Shown: in pieces, positions 52,177 through 63,404 of the stretch
Numbering within the stretch: the first letter of the stretch is position 1
Layout of the letters: the number at the start of each line of letters is the position of its first letter
DNA from: Sycobia sp. Sy_11
Taxonomy: Eukaryota > Arthropoda > Insecta > Hymenoptera > Epichrysomallidae
DNA: 64,000 bases
Reading direction: 5' to 3'
Assembly (NCBI GenBank): GCA_018907035.1
Contig: JACCIC010000221.1
Span: forward strand, 197,501-261,500
Notes under the pieces: model-generated
What the model was told of the DNA's origin: nothing
Database searches by the model: none
What the model saw: only the letters and a program-made list of their open reading frames with translations
Translations under genes and position numbers: made by a program

Positions 52177-53049
52177 ATACGCGTCTTTTATTGCTCGATG
52201 CTTCATACAGTATATTCCCAATGTAATCTAATTCGGCCGTTGACGCTCAAAGCATCGTTACACCTGTTAGTTTTAATAAAGTAGCTTATAGTCGAACTAT
52301 GAGTCTCGCTTCCGTAATTTAATATAAAATTATTTTATACCGAGATCCACCAAATTCAATTACAAGCTGGCATTAATTTTCAGCAAAATTAACGACCCGA
52401 TTGCATTTATTGTAGATTAATGGGAATTGCGTGAAAATGTAAGTTTGACTTATGGTTTATTTGAAAACGAATGCTCGCTCAAGAGTCATTTACGATCTGT
52501 AAGGCGGCATATCGCTCTAGCACATAGTACTCGAGCACGTCCTTTGAAAAAGTAATGCGGGTTGTTCGAAAGTCGTCGTAGGCTTTATTAGCATAATTTA
52601 AGGCCAACTAAGAGGGCAATAATAATAATAATAATAATAATAAAATTGCTCCAATAATATTTTCAAAGACAATTTGAGACCGATCGCCCGAGCATAGATC
52701 CCACAATAGCTAAATACGATCTAACACGTGTGAAACGTTGATACGGAGCTCCCCATTCGCGGTGTCGCGCGCACATGCTATCCGAGCACTTATTGCGCCG
52801 ATATAAGGCCGCCGAGACCTTGTCGAGATCCAGAGCCATGCTTCGGTCGCGGAGGAACGTTGTTGCTGCCCGATACCAGCGTTAAGTCTTATTCCATTTC
52901 GGTGAGCGATCGACACTTCGATCTTCGAATTTAGCTCGTTGGATTAAATAATAATTATTTCTTTTTTTTCTTTTAAGGAAACTTCGGGCGTAGTTTTTAC
53001 CTCTGAAAAACGTTTCCACGCGTTGATAATCATGAGCGTGTCGACAATG

Positions 53050-53480
53050 CTATTTTTACGAAATAAAATATTTGAATTAAATGATAAAAAAAAGCCTCTT
53101 TTTGTTTTAATAATTTTATTCTCGATGTCCGTTTCGCCGGACGTGTAGCCTTTTTCACGATTAGAATACAAAGTGAACGAGTGTAACATAATGATATGTT
53201 TATATATATATACGTAAATAACGGTAAACTCGTAACGACAGCTTCAGATAAAACGAGGGATGAACTTGAGCTAATTAAAATTTTACCCTAACATTAATAG
53301 AGAGGGAATGGAAAATTTCGTCGTGTCATTCCTGCTGATGGTTTTATGGCTATTTAATGTTTTTATCGTTTCGACTATTTCGAGGCGATCTAATCACTTA
53401 GTCTTATATTAATATTATGTGTAATAATTTATAATTAACTATATCGAGATGGCGTTGATTAATAATACAATGTTCGGATA
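53050..53480 (+). repeat. Left arm of a long imperfect inverted repeat
   Basis: The reverse complement of this segment aligns by eye with 54480-54915 along most of its length. Matching blocks include ATGGTTTTATGGCTATTTAA, TTTCGACTATTTCGAGGC and AACGAGGGATGAACTTGAGC. The outer end includes the 50-bp unit shared with 49230. Spacer to the other arm is about 1.0 kb. No coding capacity was seen. Confidence 0.7.
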
Positions 53481-54479
53481 TGCTCGTAGATTTTTTGTCG
53501 TTTTATTGTTAATTTCATTGCGCCGATAATATCGTATGGCAATGTCTCTGTTTATTCCCTGTGTAAGAAATTCAATTTATCGCTATGGAAATGTTGAAAT
53601 TGTGAAAATCCAGTGCACAGCATTGATTCGAATAGGTTGAATGTTAATTTGATTCTGTCGAAAAATACTAAAGTTATAATTTTTCATTTAGTAATAACTA
53701 TTTTCTAGAATTAAACGGCTTATCAATGGAAATAAATCACCTTTGTTTTAAGTGAGATTTTTATGGCTAACTTCAAATGTGATCTATTTTCGTGTAAAAT
53801 TTCATTCGTTCAGGATGAATTTTTTTTAGTCACGTTACATAGATCATATCATTTGTATTTGGATAGGCAAAGGTGGACGAGTAAATTAATTTTTATCAAT
53901 TTTAAATTTTTTCAACGAAAACATATCATTTTATACTTGAAGATGAAAGTTAAATTGCCTTGAGTTTCTTAATCTAACTAGATTACAAGATTCATGAATG
54001 ATTCAAGAATTTGTGATTTTTAAAAAAACTTACATGTACTGACGTTTTAACTTACGATTAAAATTAAAGCGATGTGATTGATTTTACCCTCGAATAAAAT
54101 TAGTTACGAAAAAGAGTTAAATAATTAAAACGTAAGCATAGTGACTAATGATTTTAATGGTTTGATTATTGACAAATTAATTTTTAGGGAGTGCGTAAGA
54201 CTTAAAAAAAAACACTTTTATATTACGGTACTCAAACAAAAAAATGAATCTTCAATAAGTCTTATAAATCGTTGGACTGTTAAGCAAAAAAAATCTGTAA
54301 CTGGTTGAAACAATTGGGTATCCTCCTACGATAAATATTAATAAATAATAACCTCAGAATAACTCTAATGAATAGGAAAGAAAATCAACTGCGACTTCAA
54401 ACAAAACAGTTGGTTTATACAAAATTTCACGGCATGACCGTGATGTCGTTTGCATAGGACAAACGGACCGTTCTTAAAA

Positions 54480-54915
54480 AAACAAAAATATATAAACATG
54501 GAATTATTAATTAACGTCATTGTTATAGATACAGTTAATTATGAATTATTACATATAATATTGATAGACGAGTAAGTGATTAGATTGCCTCGAAATAGTC
54601 GAAACGATAAAAACATTAAATATAGCCATAAAACCATTACGAATGACAGGACGAAATTTGCTATTCCCCCTCTATTAAGGTTAGCGTCAAATTTTAATCA
54701 GCTCAAGTTCATCCCTCGTTTTATCCGAAGCTTTATTGTTTTACCTGCATATCCGACGATATGAGTTTACTGTTATTTACGCGTTACACTCGTTCACTTT
54801 GTATTTTATCTTGAAAACGGATACATCCGACGAAAACGCAGTCGATGATAAAATTGTCGTTTTCGTAACACTAATCAAGTGTTTTCATTTAATTTATTTT
54901 CATCTTTTATTTGAA
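54480..54915 (-). repeat. Right arm of the long imperfect inverted repeat
   Basis: Inverted partner of 53050-53480, with blocks such as GCTCAAGTTCATCCCTCGTT and GCCTCGAAATAGTCGAAACG. It lacks the TA-rich insertion carried by the left arm next to GTTACACTCG. Arms are diverged but collinear, so a transcript through both could fold into a long hairpin. An old pair of inverted transposon copies is the simpler explanation. Confidence 0.7.
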
Positions 54916-54967
54916 ATATGTTTCACCGAGTGTTCAGTGAATCCTTAATTAAACTTATTTTTTATGA

Positions 54968-54970
<3 letters not shown>

Positions 54971-55028
<58 letters not shown>
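54971..55028. repeat. (TA)n microsatellite
   Basis: A TA run of about 58 bp, just outside the right arm of the inverted repeat. Confidence 0.97.
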
Positions 55029-55030
<2 letters not shown>

Positions 55031-56362
55031 AACATCATTCCATGACTTACGCGACATATTTAAGAATAATTCATTTGTAGATGTACTTGTGTGCTGTTTC
55101 GAACATTGTAAATTGTATTTTAGATAAATAAAGAACAAACAACGATTGAAATAGTCATGGATATTTAATATGTATATTGGGTTTTATCGAAATCGGCGTA
55201 TAACAATTGCACAGGCTTAATTTAATTAATATCAATATACAAGGATAATTTAATCGTCTAATTCGTTTAATCTATAATATGTACAAATATTCTGTCGACG
55301 CATAAAAAAAAATTAGCACAAAAGTACAAGTAATGTTGTAAACAACTCACTACAAATTCTTTATGTTTCTTTTATATCTGCAGTAAATTGTTGATTATGT
55401 TTGTAAATCTATATTATATGTATAGGCTCTTTGCTATCTTATATTTCATATTCATTGGATAAAATTAAACTTTTAAAATGTCTTTCTATATATATATATT
55501 GCTGCGACCGTTGATGGTTCGAAGTTTGTGAAAATAATAATTTTTATACCTCGTCAGTTGGCGCAAAAAAAAAAGATGTCGGGAAAATGGAAAGGAAAAA
55601 AGATGGGAAAATAAACAATAACTATAACATTTACTATTTTATCTTAACGTAATATAAGGGTATCGTAAAATTTGGAATAAAAAAAATTCATTATAACAGA
55701 AATGTACAATTTTTCAATTGTAAAAATTTAATTACTGCATCGTTTTATAACGGGTTTTATAATACGGCATTCTTTTTATAGGGAACTATTGGAAGTAGGT
55801 GTCCGTTACAGGTTCTAAAACTTTACAGGGCTCATTTACAAGGTGATAAGAGTTACCCGGCTCAATCTGATGCACCCAACTCGTCGTATTTATGTCAGAG
55901 TGTCTCCTTGTGTATATAGAACGCTCTTATAATTATAGATTAATTGAGAAAAGGACAAACGATAAATCTATCTTCCAAACTAATTTTTAATTATGATATC
56001 TTCATTTAGTGCTCGATCTGTCAACTATTTTGTACGATAATTTTGTCGATATAATAATTTTCTCTTCTTACATATATTCCATAATATTTTTTCCAATTTT
56101 TTTTACTGGCTTAAGAAAATATTCGTTGCCAATTGTCGTTTTACAGTCGTATTGAAGTCAAACAGTTCAAATTACAAGCTAAAGTGAAAAACAATAATTA
56201 AACTACAGGAGCTATATAGTTAAGTATACTTTAACTTTCTCGATGCACAAGTTTCGAAAAATATTTATGAAGACGTATACGTGATGAAAAAGCAATATAC
56301 ATTTAATCAGATAATAATTCTGAAAGTAATCCAATTTTCCGTACAGATATATTAACGTTATT

Positions 56363-56365
<3 letters not shown>

Positions 56366-56414
<49 letters not shown>
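56366..56414. repeat. (TA)n microsatellite
   Basis: A TA run of about 49 bp. Confidence 0.96.
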
Positions 56415-56425
<11 letters not shown>

Positions 56426-56579
56426 ATTAAAAAGTGCATTCACAAAATCAACCATCTAAAAAAAGATCCTGCTTAATTTATTAAAGAACACACCATAATA
56501 TTAATTAAAGCATTCCCCTCTATAATCTCATCCCTCGCTGGCACTTACGTAATTCTTTTTGAATGCGTACCGCACAAGA

Positions 56580-56580
<1 letters not shown>

Positions 56581-56631
<51 letters not shown>
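56581..56631. repeat. (TA)n microsatellite
   Basis: A TA run of about 51 bp. Confidence 0.96.
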
Positions 56632-56633
<2 letters not shown>

Positions 56634-56810
56634 ACACAAAGTACGTCCATAACAAATTCGAGGCCTGTCTTCGTCGTGCGCAGTGCGGGCCAAGAATTTG
56701 TCCGATCAATTATATACCTGTCCGTGTATAAACGCGTTCGAGTACAGCTGTAAAGCGTCTTCGGGAGGGGAAAAGGCAGCACAGCCCGGCCCTTATTCCC
56801 TGTATGCTGG

Positions 56811-56814
<4 letters not shown>

Positions 56815-56850
<36 letters not shown>
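56815..56850. repeat. (TA)n microsatellite
   Basis: A TA run of about 36 bp. Confidence 0.96.
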
Positions 56851-56856
<6 letters not shown>

Positions 56857-57044
56857 AATTCCCATATAAGAAATGCGTGGTACATACAAGAAAACGGCAT
56901 TTTTTCCTGAGACCTGCAGATACTCGGAAAGCAAAACATTTTCGTATCTTCTCGAATTCTCTCCTTCTTTCATCCTCCTACTTTCGATTGCTTTATTCTT
57001 ATAAATCAACTGGGATTGGATTTATTATCATACATACACACAGT

Positions 57045-57047
<3 letters not shown>

Positions 57048-57086
<39 letters not shown>
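57048..57086. repeat. (TA)n microsatellite
   Basis: A TA run of about 39 bp. Confidence 0.96.
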
Positions 57087-57089
<3 letters not shown>

Positions 57090-58022
57090 CACAATATATA
57101 GTATAATTATAATATTTTGTCTTTCTCGATATTATAATTATAAGTTTGACATTTTTAATTGAAAACATATTAATATAATTTTTTTTCAATAATAAAAAAT
57201 TATAAAAATGCAAAAGGTTTCATTCCCGTTAGTACATCAATAATGATAAAGGTACATTAGTAAAAACGAATAAAAATCCAAAAGAGTTGGAGTGCTGGAA
57301 TTTTGCATTTAATTATTATACTTTTGAATCCGTTAATGTAGCATTGATATAATACATTGTTAATATAATACAAATAATAAATGTCCTTTCAAACAGTTGA
57401 AAATTATTATAGAAAAAAAATTCTTAATACACGTGATCGACATAACTACTTTAATTTTTTTTTTTTTTGTTCAATTGTCTTCAGTAAAGCGGAGCTGTTA
57501 ATTTGTCGGCGTTTCTTGAGTTAACTTTGAAAATCAATTTAAGGCGAAAGTAATGGTTAGCGACATTCTTGATTAGAATGCCGAAACTTTTGTACCGATC
57601 ACTCATGAATATTGTTTATAGCGATTGCTTCGAGTTCATTTTCAATATATTCTAACGTAACAATGATTTAATATTATATAATTGATAAAAATGTACGAAC
57701 CACCGATCATTATAATAAAATCTATCAAATCCATCAAACATTTACTTTCATTATTGAAAGTATTGCAGATTTCGAAAGAAAAACATTCTAAAGTGTTCTG
57801 ACAACTTATGTGCCATTTTAACAATACGGATTGAACAAAAGGATTTATAAATATTGATTTATAAAAATCACAATATTTCAATATTGCCAATAGCCCATAG
57901 TAATTTACCAGCTACAGTCAGGAAGACAAAGTGTTAAATACCTTTTTATTTATGTATATATATGAATGATATTAATCACAATGAAAGTCATCCCTGTATG
58001 TACACTAAATTTTAAGACAGTC

Positions 58023-58060
58023 TTATTCCTCAATTTCTTCTGTTTCTGTAATAGAGTCGT
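58023..58060 (-). CDS. Candidate 3'-terminal coding exon of an unidentified minus-strand gene
   Basis: After the acceptor GATATTTTACAG, the minus strand reads (x)AC then DSITETEEIEE and a stop, a plausible acidic C terminus in phase 1. An AATAAA about 75 bases further on could end the transcript. No upstream exon could be connected. The segment is only 38 bp, so chance cannot be excluded. Confidence 0.3.
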
Positions 58061-58928
58061 CTGTAAAATATCAAAATTACAATCTTAAATTTCTCGATGT
58101 TTCCCAGCGGGACGACATATAATCTAAGGGTATCGTAACTTTTATCATATCTCAAATAAATACCAATGCTGTAACTGTGTTTATCAAAAATTATCATGAT
58201 TCGCGGATGACTTTACTTATCTTACCAACTTTGTAAAATTTAATTAAAGAATTTTTTTAAATTTAATTAAGCTCTGGCAGTAGTGAAAAGCCCGAACGAA
58301 TGACGAGTTATTTCTGTTATTTTAAAAACTCGCTTTTTATAAGAGCACTGCGGTTGCAGCTTCGACAAAATTGAACCGCGCGACTCGTCGACAGTTTCTA
58401 AAAAGCTGCCTTATTCGACGACGTATTAACTACGTAATTATCCAGAGCTTGCGAAGATTCGAAAGATTAACTGTGGAAAAATTGTTCGCGCTCGACGTGG
58501 CCGTACTAAAACATTGCAAAAGGGATTAAACAAGACGTTGAAATATTTTATTGTCTTTCCATAATAACTGCGATGAGCTAACACGCGCGAGCCATAAGAA
58601 ATTATACATATAGCGTATTAGCGTGTCTTCAAATCCATTTCGATCTCAATTTATAGTCTGTGTGCTTTACTATTTCCCGAGAAGTGTATATTTCAGCTTC
58701 GAGGCAGAATTCACTGCATCTCTCGAATTCTGAAATTTTCTATAAATATTGCAACGAGAAAAAGGTAAAACAACGAGGAGATGTGTATTTCTTTTTTTTT
58801 TCATCAAACAGCCACACTTACAGTGAGCTAGAAATCTAGTAATATAATAATATCTGGAACAGCGAGCGCGGCAGGGCATGCATCTGCCTCGTGACGTCGG
58901 GCTGCGATATACGATACGGACGGCTACC

Positions 58929-58931
<3 letters not shown>

Positions 58932-58974
<43 letters not shown>
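58932..58974. repeat. (TA)n microsatellite
   Basis: A TA run of about 43 bp. Confidence 0.96.
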
Positions 58975-58977
<3 letters not shown>

Positions 58978-59084
58978 TATATAGCTTTCGTTAAGGTACC
59001 AATGCCAAGGGGTGGCTCAGTCGCATACGCTGATACGCACCCTATACGATCGTGTTCTTTTGTACTCCTTGCTCACCCCTCGTA

Positions 59085-59096
<12 letters not shown>

Positions 59097-59140
<44 letters not shown>
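59097..59140. repeat. (TA)n microsatellite
   Basis: A TA run of about 44 bp. Confidence 0.96.
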
Positions 59141-59142
<2 letters not shown>

Positions 59143-59297
59143 TATATATATACACACCCACGGAAGATTGGATGGAAATAACTAGGGCCGTGGGAAGGTC
59201 AAGAGATAGGGGCGGAAAAAGTTGCGATCACCTCTTTGCGTACATTATGTATATTTTTTAGCCTCGTAATGCAACGCATCCTTATCAAAATTAAGCT

Positions 59298-59300
<3 letters not shown>

Positions 59301-59333
<33 letters not shown>

Positions 59334-59367
59334 TTCTCTATCTATCTATCTTTCTATCTATTTATCT
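59301..59367. repeat. (TC)n plus (TCTA)n microsatellite
   Basis: About 30 bp of TC is followed by irregular TCTA/TATC tetramers. Confidence 0.93.
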
Positions 59368-60689
59368 GTATATCCATACGCACTACGCTCGAATCGATCT
59401 CCAAACGATGAGGTGTTACACAATAGTCAAGGAAAGATACGGTAAATATTTTTCCGTCGAGTTGTGTATAACGTACATAGGTATAACGCACACAGATCTA
59501 CTCGATATTTTTGAGCCATTCTTGATTGATCAGTTGTCAAATGTATTGACAAGGATTTTTAGTTTATTTACGTGTTGTAAGAAGCAAGACTTAATGTTAA
59601 ATGGTTATTTTATTCTGAAAATTTTCATATCGATTGCAATTTATTTGTTAACTGTGCGAATTAATCCTTGTTAGAAAATTCTTAATTATTAATTTTTCTT
59701 AAAAGACATATATAATTTTTTTAATGCATATATAAGTAATGGAACATATACCGTAAGTATAAATCAGCCATAATAAAACAAAAAACAAAAAAATTCTTAA
59801 AACTAATGTTTCAAAGATTAATTTCTACTTTACTGCGATTTGTACTGATTATTTCTATTGATGCCATCGAACTTTATTATTACATGAAGTATATATATAG
59901 GAATTTATAGGCATCGTAAGATCCAATTAAAAGCACTACACCGTTCCCTCCATTGCGCTTTGAATGATGAAAATTTCGAGATCGACAATTTACTCGCGGA
60001 CCGCTTGGGCACAGATCCGCTCTCGGAACGGCCCGCGTAATCAGCGCGCCGGCCACCGAGAGGCGACATCCCGCCCCGTCCCGACGCGGCGCGGGCGCCG
60101 CGATCACGAAATCGAAACGCCAGAAATAGGTCCGGCGGCGCGGTGTCGCGTTTCCATTAATGGACTCTCATTGTTCGCGACGTCGTGACGTTTTCGGCAT
60201 CACCTGCACAAGGAGCAGAGGATCCTGTCGCCCGCGTACGGACACGGGGCGTATAAATGGGAGAAAATTGGCCGGATGATCCTCATCCAGGTTTCGATCC
60301 CCAAACGGTGAAGACGTCTCTCGTCAGGGATGAATCTCGCGCCCTATATAGTGAGTTTGGACAACAGATCATACTTTATAAAGATATATTTATATACATA
60401 TATATATATATAAATAAGGTGGAGCCAGTGAAAATTTGTTCGGTTTTAGATGCTCTTAGAGAGTCGTTCTTTTAACGTTCTACTAGTGTACATATATATT
60501 TATATGTGTATGTACGAGCAGAAAAATGTCGGTCAAAATGTCAATTTCGTCGCGCAAGTAGTACAGACGCTGGTTTAATTTTTTTTTTATCTTTCACATT
60601 ATTTTTATATCAAAGTGCTTTAATTTCCGGCCTTTTTACACAACCGGGCAAAGTTGCGCGACTCGCTTCGAAATTCCATTTTATTTATC

Positions 60690-60693
<4 letters not shown>

Positions 60694-60735
<42 letters not shown>
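60694..60735. repeat. (TA)n microsatellite
   Basis: A TA run of about 42 bp. Confidence 0.96.
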
Positions 60736-60737
<2 letters not shown>

Positions 60738-60843
60738 GACCCATCGAGAGTCAGATACAGATGCGCCAGTACGACGGCGATGCATCATAAATATATATAA
60801 TCTTATTGTGCATGCACGCACGTACACGCGTACACATGCGCAG

Positions 60844-63404
60844 GTATCGCTGCTGGCGCTGCTGCCAAGGTGTACGGGAAAAATAGCGTCCATGGTAAAT
60901 TACGGCGAGGACGTAGCGGAGCTCGAGTTCCCGGACGAGCGCGAGAACTGCCTGGACGGTGCCTGTCTGCTTTATGCCAAGAAACGTACCGGCCTGCCCG
61001 AGTCGGTCGCCGAGCAGAGGCTCATGTCGAAGGTAATCCGTTATTGTGTTTTTTTTTTGTTATTTTTTTTTATTTTTCTATTTTTTTTTTTTTTTTTGCT
61101 TTTGCCGTTGTCGTTGTCTCGATCCCTCGCGCTGACACTGCCTCGCGTTGACGCTCCAGTGCAATTTTCTGAATCCGTGCAATTGCACGTACGAGGGTGT
61201 ATATATATCTAGATATCGAGCGTAATAAATAGCTTTTTTCACGGGCCAAAATGTCCATATATTGTTGAAGTTCAGTTTTAATCCTGGATTATCCGATAGA
61301 GCAAATATATCAATCGCGCACGACCGAGCTATGAGAAACTTACTACGAATAATTCAATTATGATGAATAAATGTATCATTCCATTTTTCTTACACCCATC
61401 CTTTCCTCCTCCTCATTTATTCAAAATTAAGCACACTTTGGCGCATGGTACGAGTTCAGACATTTAAGTAATGCGACAAAATATAAAAATCGAGTATATT
61501 TGAAAATTAAGGTACATCGCTGCGATCCCCTTCAAATTGGTCGCTTTCCACGTCTATACACTTATTCCATCGAGTCTTCCAGTTTTCGTAAAAATTCTGG
61601 AACCCTTCTTGTGGGACCTCTCTGAGTACACTCGTCACAGATTCTTGGATGTCTTGAACGGAGTCAAAATGTCGACCTTTGACGAATTTTTTCAAATTGG
61701 GGAATAGGAAAAAGTCACAGAGTGATATGTCCAGTAAATAGGGTGGTTGTAGTAACGCTTGCGATGCCTTTAGACGCAAAAAACTGAAAGACACAAAACG
61801 CACTGTGACAGGGAGCATTGTAGTGACACAGAACCCAAGTCTTCGCGATCTTTGGACGCAATCTGAGTACCCTTTTTCCTAATTTTTCGAGCACATTTCG
61901 GTAGAATACTTGACTTACGGATTGTCCAGGTGGTATAAACTCTTTGTAAACCACCTTTTTGCCGATTGAAGAAGCAAATAAACATGGTTTTCACTTTGGA
62001 CTTGCTCATTCTCGCCTTCATTGGCCTTGGCGCTCCAGAGGCCAGCCACTGTTGACTTTGTCGTTTAGTTTTGGGGTCATATTGAAAGAGCCAACTTTCA
62101 TCACCAGTAATAACTCAATCGAGAAGAGTAGGATCATTTCCAACCTGCTCGAGACGTTATCGCGCACTTTTGCTCTAAATCTCTCTGTTCCATTTTCGTG
62201 ACATGCACTACTCGCGCGTTGTTACAAAACACTAAATAGCTGGCGAAAAAATGATCGTACAAGGGTCGTCAAGGTCTCAATCGAGAGAGTAGGGATCTAC
62301 TATTACGGTATTACGGTGACGGAGTTACAGGTTGGCAGTATTACCAGAGGCCGAGCAAACAATTTTGTCGCATTACTTAATTGTCTGACTTCGTATATAT
62401 TATTTGTGTATAATTCCTAATTTACAAGACTAGTATACAGATGTTTACAATTACTTGCTCTTCAGCTTTTTCATTCTCGTTGGCCAATGAAAATTTGCGA
62501 AAGTTCGTGCTTTCAAGCAAGTTCAATTTTTTTACTTTGAATCTTTATTAATTAATTTACTTTATATTCGGTGTCGCAAGCGAGGCTTCTGTCAACACAG
62601 CATTTCTCCTTTATCGCTGTTCGCTGCTATTTGTGTATACGCGAAATAATATATATTTCTTCGAGAACGAGAGGCTCTCGATAATTCAAATTTTGTTTTT
62701 TTTTTTCACGAAAGTTACAGACATTGAATTCAGGAAAGGGCTACGCTCCGTGGGGACCGGTTTGCGATTGCGCTGCCCAGCACAAACTCATTAGCCTTGG
62801 AGAGGGACACTATCCGAGATACATAACGATATCGAAATGCAAAGCTAGAACATGCGCCAATAAATTCTATCAGTGCAAATATTACGAATATCGAGTAAGT
62901 CTTGGAATGCCATTGGAATCATGTGTTTATTAATTGGCTGTACATTGTTATTTGCTATATAAGTAACATACGATTATAAGTTGTTGCACAATTAAATTTT
63001 ATAATTGAGAGTGACCTAATTACTGGAAAAACGTCCTTTTTCCGATTTGTTACATAAAACTAATTTTACAGAATTTTTCCGATCGGTAACTTTACACCGT
63101 ATCAAGGATGTTAATTATAAAATTATCCTATGAGTAAAAAAAAGTAATCTTACATGATTTTTCCCTCTACAATATTAGCGGGAAATCAAAATCCATGTTT
63201 ATCTACATGCGTGATAAAAAAATAACGTCGTGCTTGCAGATTCATGTACTGGCGAAGCGCGGATTGAGCTCGATACTCGAAAATGCAGAGGAGCTCGGCG
63301 TGCAGGACGTGGACGAGCTGGCTCTTCCCGAATCGCTTCACGCGAACTGGCAGCTGTTCTCCCTCTCGGTTCCCGTTGCCTGCGTCGCCGTTGAAAAATC
63401 ATAG
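60844..63404 (+). CDS. Ptth: PTTH/Trunk-family cystine-knot hormone, 3 downstream exons (5' end missing)
   Basis: Exons are 60844-61032, 62721-62894 and 63240-63404, joined in phase 0 (AAG|gtaatc..cag|ACA and CGA|gtaagt..cag|ATT), giving 175 residues to the stop. The first exon begins VSLLALLPRCTG, probably the end of a signal peptide whose start lies upstream. It contains a KKR site (60979-60987). Exons 2-3 carry the family pattern: PVCDCAAQHK, LISLGEGHYPRYITISKC, RTC, FYQCKYYEY, IHVLAKR, LALPESLHANW and SVPVACVAV. Family knowledge: prothoracicotropic hormone (PTTH) and its paralogue Trunk bind the receptor kinase Torso. PTTH stimulates the prothoracic glands to release ecdysone. In silkworm PTTH the last motif is CxC; here the second Cys is Ala. 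I favour PTTH over Trunk only weakly. The acceptor at 60843 has a poor pyrimidine tract. Confidence 0.7.
61451..62393 (-). mobile_element. Decayed mariner-family transposon, 943 bp, with 30-bp ITRs and TA duplication
   Basis: Ends at 61451-61480 and 62364-62393 are inverted repeats (27 of 30 matching; shared core TTAAGTAATGCGACAAA), each flanked by TA. The minus strand holds mariner transposase remnants in several frames. In order these are KVKTMFICFF; EFIPPGQSVSQVFYRNVLEK; HYNAPCHSA, where active copies have HDNAP with the second catalytic Asp; LLDISLCDFFLFP, with the third Asp kept; and FYENWKTRWNKCI. Total length is well below the usual 1.3 kb and the N-terminal DNA-binding half is mostly absent. 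It is a dead, internally deleted copy inside the PTTH-like gene's intron, in opposite orientation. Confidence 0.9.

Larger units (their letters stand above)
50462..58022. other. Repeat-rich intergenic DNA upstream of orcokinin
   Basis: No gene is supported. It contains a (TTA)n tract near 51.76-51.79 kb, a 38-bp poly(A), (AAT)n near 52.62 kb, the 53-55 kb inverted repeat and several TA arrays. It also holds a short segment near 55.8 kb that is open on both strands. Confidence 0.5.
58061..60843. other. Region upstream of the PTTH-like exons
   Basis: Contains TA and (CT)n/(TCTA)n arrays and a GC-rich stretch at about 59.96-60.25 kb. I looked for a signal-peptide exon ending in phase 0 to join the exon at 60844 and found none convincing. 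The missing 5' exon or exons may lie here or further upstream. The open frames at 59408 and 60257 lack a signal peptide. Confidence 0.5.

Noticed and set aside
60257..60475. Frame beginning MGENWPDDPHPGFDPQ as a first exon for the PTTH-like gene
   Set aside because: No signal peptide, runs into a TA tract, and no phase-0 donor that would join the exon at 60844.
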